Part shown: piece by piece, positions 4,808 to 7,187 of the stretch
Position numbering within the stretch: position 1 is the stretch's first letter
How the letters are laid out: each line of letters starts with the position of its first letter
Source of the DNA: Bacteroidales bacterium
GTDB taxonomy: Bacteria > Bacteroidota > Bacteroidia > Bacteroidales > VadinHA17
Direction of reading: 5' to 3'
Assembly (NCBI GenBank): GCA_017882245.1
Contig: JADGPV010000170.1
Coordinates: 1-7,187 of the forward strand
Length of the DNA: 7,187 nt
Notes under the pieces: model-generated
The model's database searches: none
Told to the model about the DNA's origin: nothing
Seen by the model: the letters and a program-made list of their open reading frames with translations, nothing else
Program-made: the position numbers and the translations under genes

Positions 4808-7084
4808 ATGTTTCGCGATTACCTGAAAGAGCTTAATGAGGCACAGCACGATGCCGTTATCAACACTGAAGGACCGGCGATGGTCATTGCCGGAGCCGGA
4901 TCAGGCAAGACACGCGTGCTGACCTACCGTGTGGCTCACCTTCTCCAGAAAGGTATTCCTGCCTACCGTATCCTTGCGCTTACTTTTACCAATAAAGCCG
5001 CCGGGGAGATGAAAGAGCGGATCAATAAAATAATGGGTTTTGAAACAGCACGCAGCCTGTGGATGGGTACGTTTCATTCCATATTTGCACGGTTCCTGAG
5101 AATCGATGGTCATTACCTCGGATATAAGAGCAATTTCACCATTTATGACCAGGATAACTCCCGCAGTCTGATACGCACTATCATCAGGGAGATGAACCTT
5201 GATGACTCTGTTTATAAATCTGCCTCCATAGCCGCCAGAATATCCCATGCAAAAAACAATCTGATAACTGCCCAGCAGTATGGTTCGGCAGATCAGCTCC
5301 TTGAGGCTGACAAAGCATCAAGGGTACCCGAGCTTGGAACAATTTACAGACGTTATGCTGCCAGGTGTTTCAAAGCCAATGCGATGGATTTTGATGACCT
5401 GCTGATGAACATCAATATACTTTTCCGTGACTTCCCGGCTGTGCTCGAACAGTACCGTAACCGGTTTGACTACGTCCTCGTGGATGAATACCAGGATACC
5501 AACTATGCTCAGTATGTGATTGTCCATAAGCTTTCTGAACTGCACCGTAACCTGTGCGTGGTGGGTGATGACGCACAAAGCATCTACTCGTTCCGCGGAG
5601 CACGTATCGAGAATATTCTCAATTTTAAAAATGACTACCCTGACTATCGTTTGTTCAAGCTTGAGCAGAACTACCGTTCGACCCGGACAATCGTTAATGC
5701 AGCAAACAGTGTCATTGAAAAGAACATCGGTCAGATAAAGAAGACCATATATTCAAAGAACGAAGAGGGCGAAAAGATCAGGGTAGTGCAGACAACCATT
5801 GACAGCGAAGAGGGAATTGTCACAGCGTCCGATATCCTTGACACCCGGATGCGTGAACGACTTGAATGGAAGGACTTTGCGATCCTGTACCGTACCAACG
5901 CCCAGTCGCGGATCTTCGAGGAGATGCTGCGTAAACGGAACATTCCCTACAAAATATATGGTGGGCAGTCGTTCTATGAACGAAAGGAAGTACGTGACCT
6001 GATAGCATACCTCAGGCTGGTGGTGAATCCGGATGATGAGGAGGCTCTGAAACGCATTATCAACTATCCCAGGAGGGGTATTGGTGACACAACCGTTCAG
6101 AAGCTGACTGAACTTGCAAGGAACCTGGATGCAAGCATATGGTCAATAATCTCATCTCCTGAGCTCAGTCTTACATACCTCACTCCGGCATTACGTTCCA
6201 GGCTTGCTGTGTTCACCGGCCTGATGCTTCCTGTCATGGCAACTGCAGAAACAGTCACGGCATTTGATATGGCTGAAAGGATGGCTGCTGCCAGCGGTAT
6301 CATCACTGACCTCAGACAGGGACAAGTGCCCGAAGAGATAGACAGGCTTGAGAATATACAGGAGCTCCTCAACGGTATCAGGGAATTCACCGATGCTGCG
6401 GTGAATAACGGTGAACCGGCTGATATTGCCACCTGGCTGCAGACAGTATCTCTGCTAACTGACCAGGATATGGAGAAGCCGGAGGATAAGAACAAGGTAG
6501 CCCTGATGACAATCCATTCAGCCAAGGGCCTCGAGTTTAGGTATGTTTATATAGTTGGTCTGGAGGAAAACCTGTTTCCTTCGAATATGAATCTTTACAA
6601 CCCCCGCGAGCTGGAGGAGGAGCGCCGGCTGTTCTATGTTGCACTGACACGGGCATGCAGGCGTGTCACCCTCAGCTATGCCCTCAACAGGTACAAATGG
6701 GGATCGCTGGAGAGAAGCTCTCCAAGCCGTTTCATCGGTGAAATAGAAAATGACTTCCTGTACTATCCGCAGAGCGGCAGGCCATTCAGAAATGCCGGAC
6801 GACCTGATGATCATGCCTTCCGAGATAGAAGTGAGACATTCGCAGGTGCTGAAGCAGAAAAGAAACTGACGCAGATGAAAAAAACTGCTGGCTTTGCCAT
6901 GTCTGCCGTTACCGCTCTCGTCATTGAGCTGGCCCCCGGGGACCGCGTCTCGCATGAGCGTTTTGGTACGGGCAAAGTCATCTCCGTGGAAGGAGAACCG
7001 CCTAATACAACTGCATTAATTGAATTTGAAACCTCCGGATCAAAGAAACTGCTCCTGAGGTTTGCCAGACTGACAAAAATGTAA
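4808..7084 (+). CDS. uvrD: UvrD/PcrA-type superfamily 1 DNA helicase
   Basis: A complete 758-residue ATP-dependent 3'-5' DNA helicase of the UvrD/PcrA/Rep group, which acts in nucleotide-excision and mismatch repair and in clearing replication forks. Motifs in order, numbered from the ATG at 4808: Q motif LNEAQHDAV (9-17), Walker A GAGSGKT (29-35), Ia LALTFTNKAAGEMKERI (56-72), Ib GTFHSIFARFLR (87-98), Walker B VLVDEYQDTN (223-232), III VVGDDAQSIYSFRGA (251-265), IV LEQNYRST (285-292), V VALMTIHSAKGLEF (564-577) and VI EERRLFYVALTRA (604-616). The tail (about 711-758, GDRVSHERFGTGKVISVEG) is the Tudor-like domain of PcrA/UvrD. All catalytic motifs are intact and the length is normal. Earlier in-frame ATGs at 4745 and 4769 have A-rich leaders. 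I prefer 4808 because family members usually begin a few residues before the LN..Q motif. The gene is divergent from the cargo gene. Confidence 0.96.
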   Translation: MFRDYLKELNEAQHDAVINTEGPAMVIAGAGSGKTRVLTYRVAHLLQKGIPAYRILALTFTNKAAGEMKERINKIMGFETARSLWMGTFHSIFARFLRIDGHYLGYKSNFTIYDQDNSRSLIRTIIREMNLDDSVYKSASIAARISHAKNNLITAQQYGSADQLLEADKASRVPELGTIYRRYAARCFKANAMDFDDLLMNINILFRDFPAVLEQYRNRFDYVLVDEYQDTNYAQYVIVHKLSELHRNLCVVGDDAQSIYSFRGARIENILNFKNDYPDYRLFKLEQNYRSTRTIVNAANSVIEKNIGQIKKTIYSKNEEGEKIRVVQTTIDSEEGIVTASDILDTRMRERLEWKDFAILYRTNAQSRIFEEMLRKRNIPYKIYGGQSFYERKEVRDLIAYLRLVVNPDDEEALKRIINYPRRGIGDTTVQKLTELARNLDASIWSIISSPELSLTYLTPALRSRLAVFTGLMLPVMATAETVTAFDMAERMAAASGIITDLRQGQVPEEIDRLENIQELLNGIREFTDAAVNNGEPADIATWLQTVSLLTDQDMEKPEDKNKVALMTIHSAKGLEFRYVYIVGLEENLFPSNMNLYNPRELEEERRLFYVALTRACRRVTLSYALNRYKWGSLERSSPSRFIGEIENDFLYYPQSGRPFRNAGRPDDHAFRDRSETFAGAEAEKKLTQMKKTAGFAMSAVTALVIELAPGDRVSHERFGTGKVISVEGEPPNTTALIEFETSGSKKLLLRFARLTKM

Positions 7085-7096
7085 GCGAACAGTTGT

Positions 7097-7111
7097 TTCC
7101 TGATACAGGAA
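7097..7111 (+). other. Small perfect hairpin after the helicase gene
   Basis: TTCCTG, ATA, CAGGAA form a perfect 6-bp stem with a 3-nt loop in the 37-bp gap between the helicase stop and the next start. No T-run follows (the next bases are TAATT), so it is not a convincing intrinsic terminator. It could be a weak attenuator, an mRNA-processing site or chance. Confidence 0.35.
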
Positions 7112-7121
7112 TAATTAAGGA

Positions 7122-7187
7122 ATGCTGAATAAAACCGCTTGTATATTATTCTTTCTGATTTCACCCGTACTGTCCCTCCATGCTCAG
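7122..7187 (+). CDS. Start of an exported protein, signal peptide only (partial)
   Basis: The last 22 codons of the window form an open frame from an ATG and run off the right edge. They read MLNKTACILFFLISPVLSL followed by HAQ. A Lys-containing n-region, a hydrophobic core and an HA|Q end make a typical signal peptide, of the same Bacteroidota style as the cargo protein here. The cysteine at residue 7 lies before the core and is not a lipobox. It starts 37 bp after the helicase stop on the same strand, so read-through from the helicase is possible. AAGGA abuts the ATG directly, too close for a normal ribosome-binding site. The mature protein is not in view, so no function can be given. Confidence 0.7.
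   Translation, partial: MLNKTACILFFLISPVLSLHAQ

Noticed and set aside
4718..4849. Upstream ATG (4849) for the PKD/T9SS cargo gene
   Set aside because: It would place 44 residues before a good signal peptide and overlap the start of the divergent helicase. The signal peptide fits the GTG at 4717.
7097..7111. Intrinsic terminator of the helicase gene
   Set aside because: The stem is only 6 bp and no T-run follows, so it is listed only as a hairpin.
4901..7164. Several minus-strand open frames of 60-145 codons across the helicase gene, one of them running past its stop to 7164
   Set aside because: They lie opposite a helicase with all motifs intact, show no recognisable domains, and look like frame shadows of its codon usage.

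Overview
The window looks like a chromosomal segment of a Bacteroidota organism, probably a Bacteroidales- or Marinilabiliales-like anaerobe or an uncultured relative. Three things suggest this: a secreted protein ending in a gliding-motility/type IX secretion (T9SS) type-B C-terminal domain, several signal peptides cleaved before Gln (…A|Q), and A-rich leaders with no clear Shine-Dalgarno sequence. A perfect TAnnTTTG box of the Bacteroidota -7 type is also present. The genus cannot be fixed from the sequence alone.

Layout. Positions 1-3189 are read on the minus strand and form a compact drug- or solvent-efflux type operon. In transcription order it holds a TetR-family regulator (3189-2572), a TolC-like outer-membrane channel (2538-1216), a lipoprotein periplasmic adaptor (1176-121) and the first 31 codons of an RND inner-membrane pump (95-1, running off the left edge). 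The gaps are 33, 39 and 25 bp, so the genes are probably co-transcribed. Together they would build a tripartite pump spanning both membranes, with the TetR protein as likely local repressor.

Positions 3190-3502 hold no credible gene. They contain an AT-rich promoter-like stretch next to the TetR start and then a cluster of short tandem repeats: a degenerate 7-bp array, an exact-to-near-exact 8-bp array bracketed by a 9-bp direct repeat, and a short 7-bp doublet.

Positions 3503-4717 (minus strand) encode a secreted SprB-like/PKD protein with a T9SS type-B sorting domain. Divergent from it, 4808-7084 (plus strand) encodes a full-length UvrD/PcrA-type superfamily 1 DNA helicase. The 90-bp divergent spacer carries a -7-like box for the secreted-protein gene. 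A small hairpin follows the helicase, and a new gene starting with a signal peptide begins at 7122 and leaves the window.

No clearly new biological system is visible. The genes belong to well-known families. The most unusual part is the composite short-repeat island at 3322-3492, which stays open in frame with the TetR gene and could mislead gene callers. A second, smaller 7-bp repeat lies across the stop codon of the TolC-like gene.
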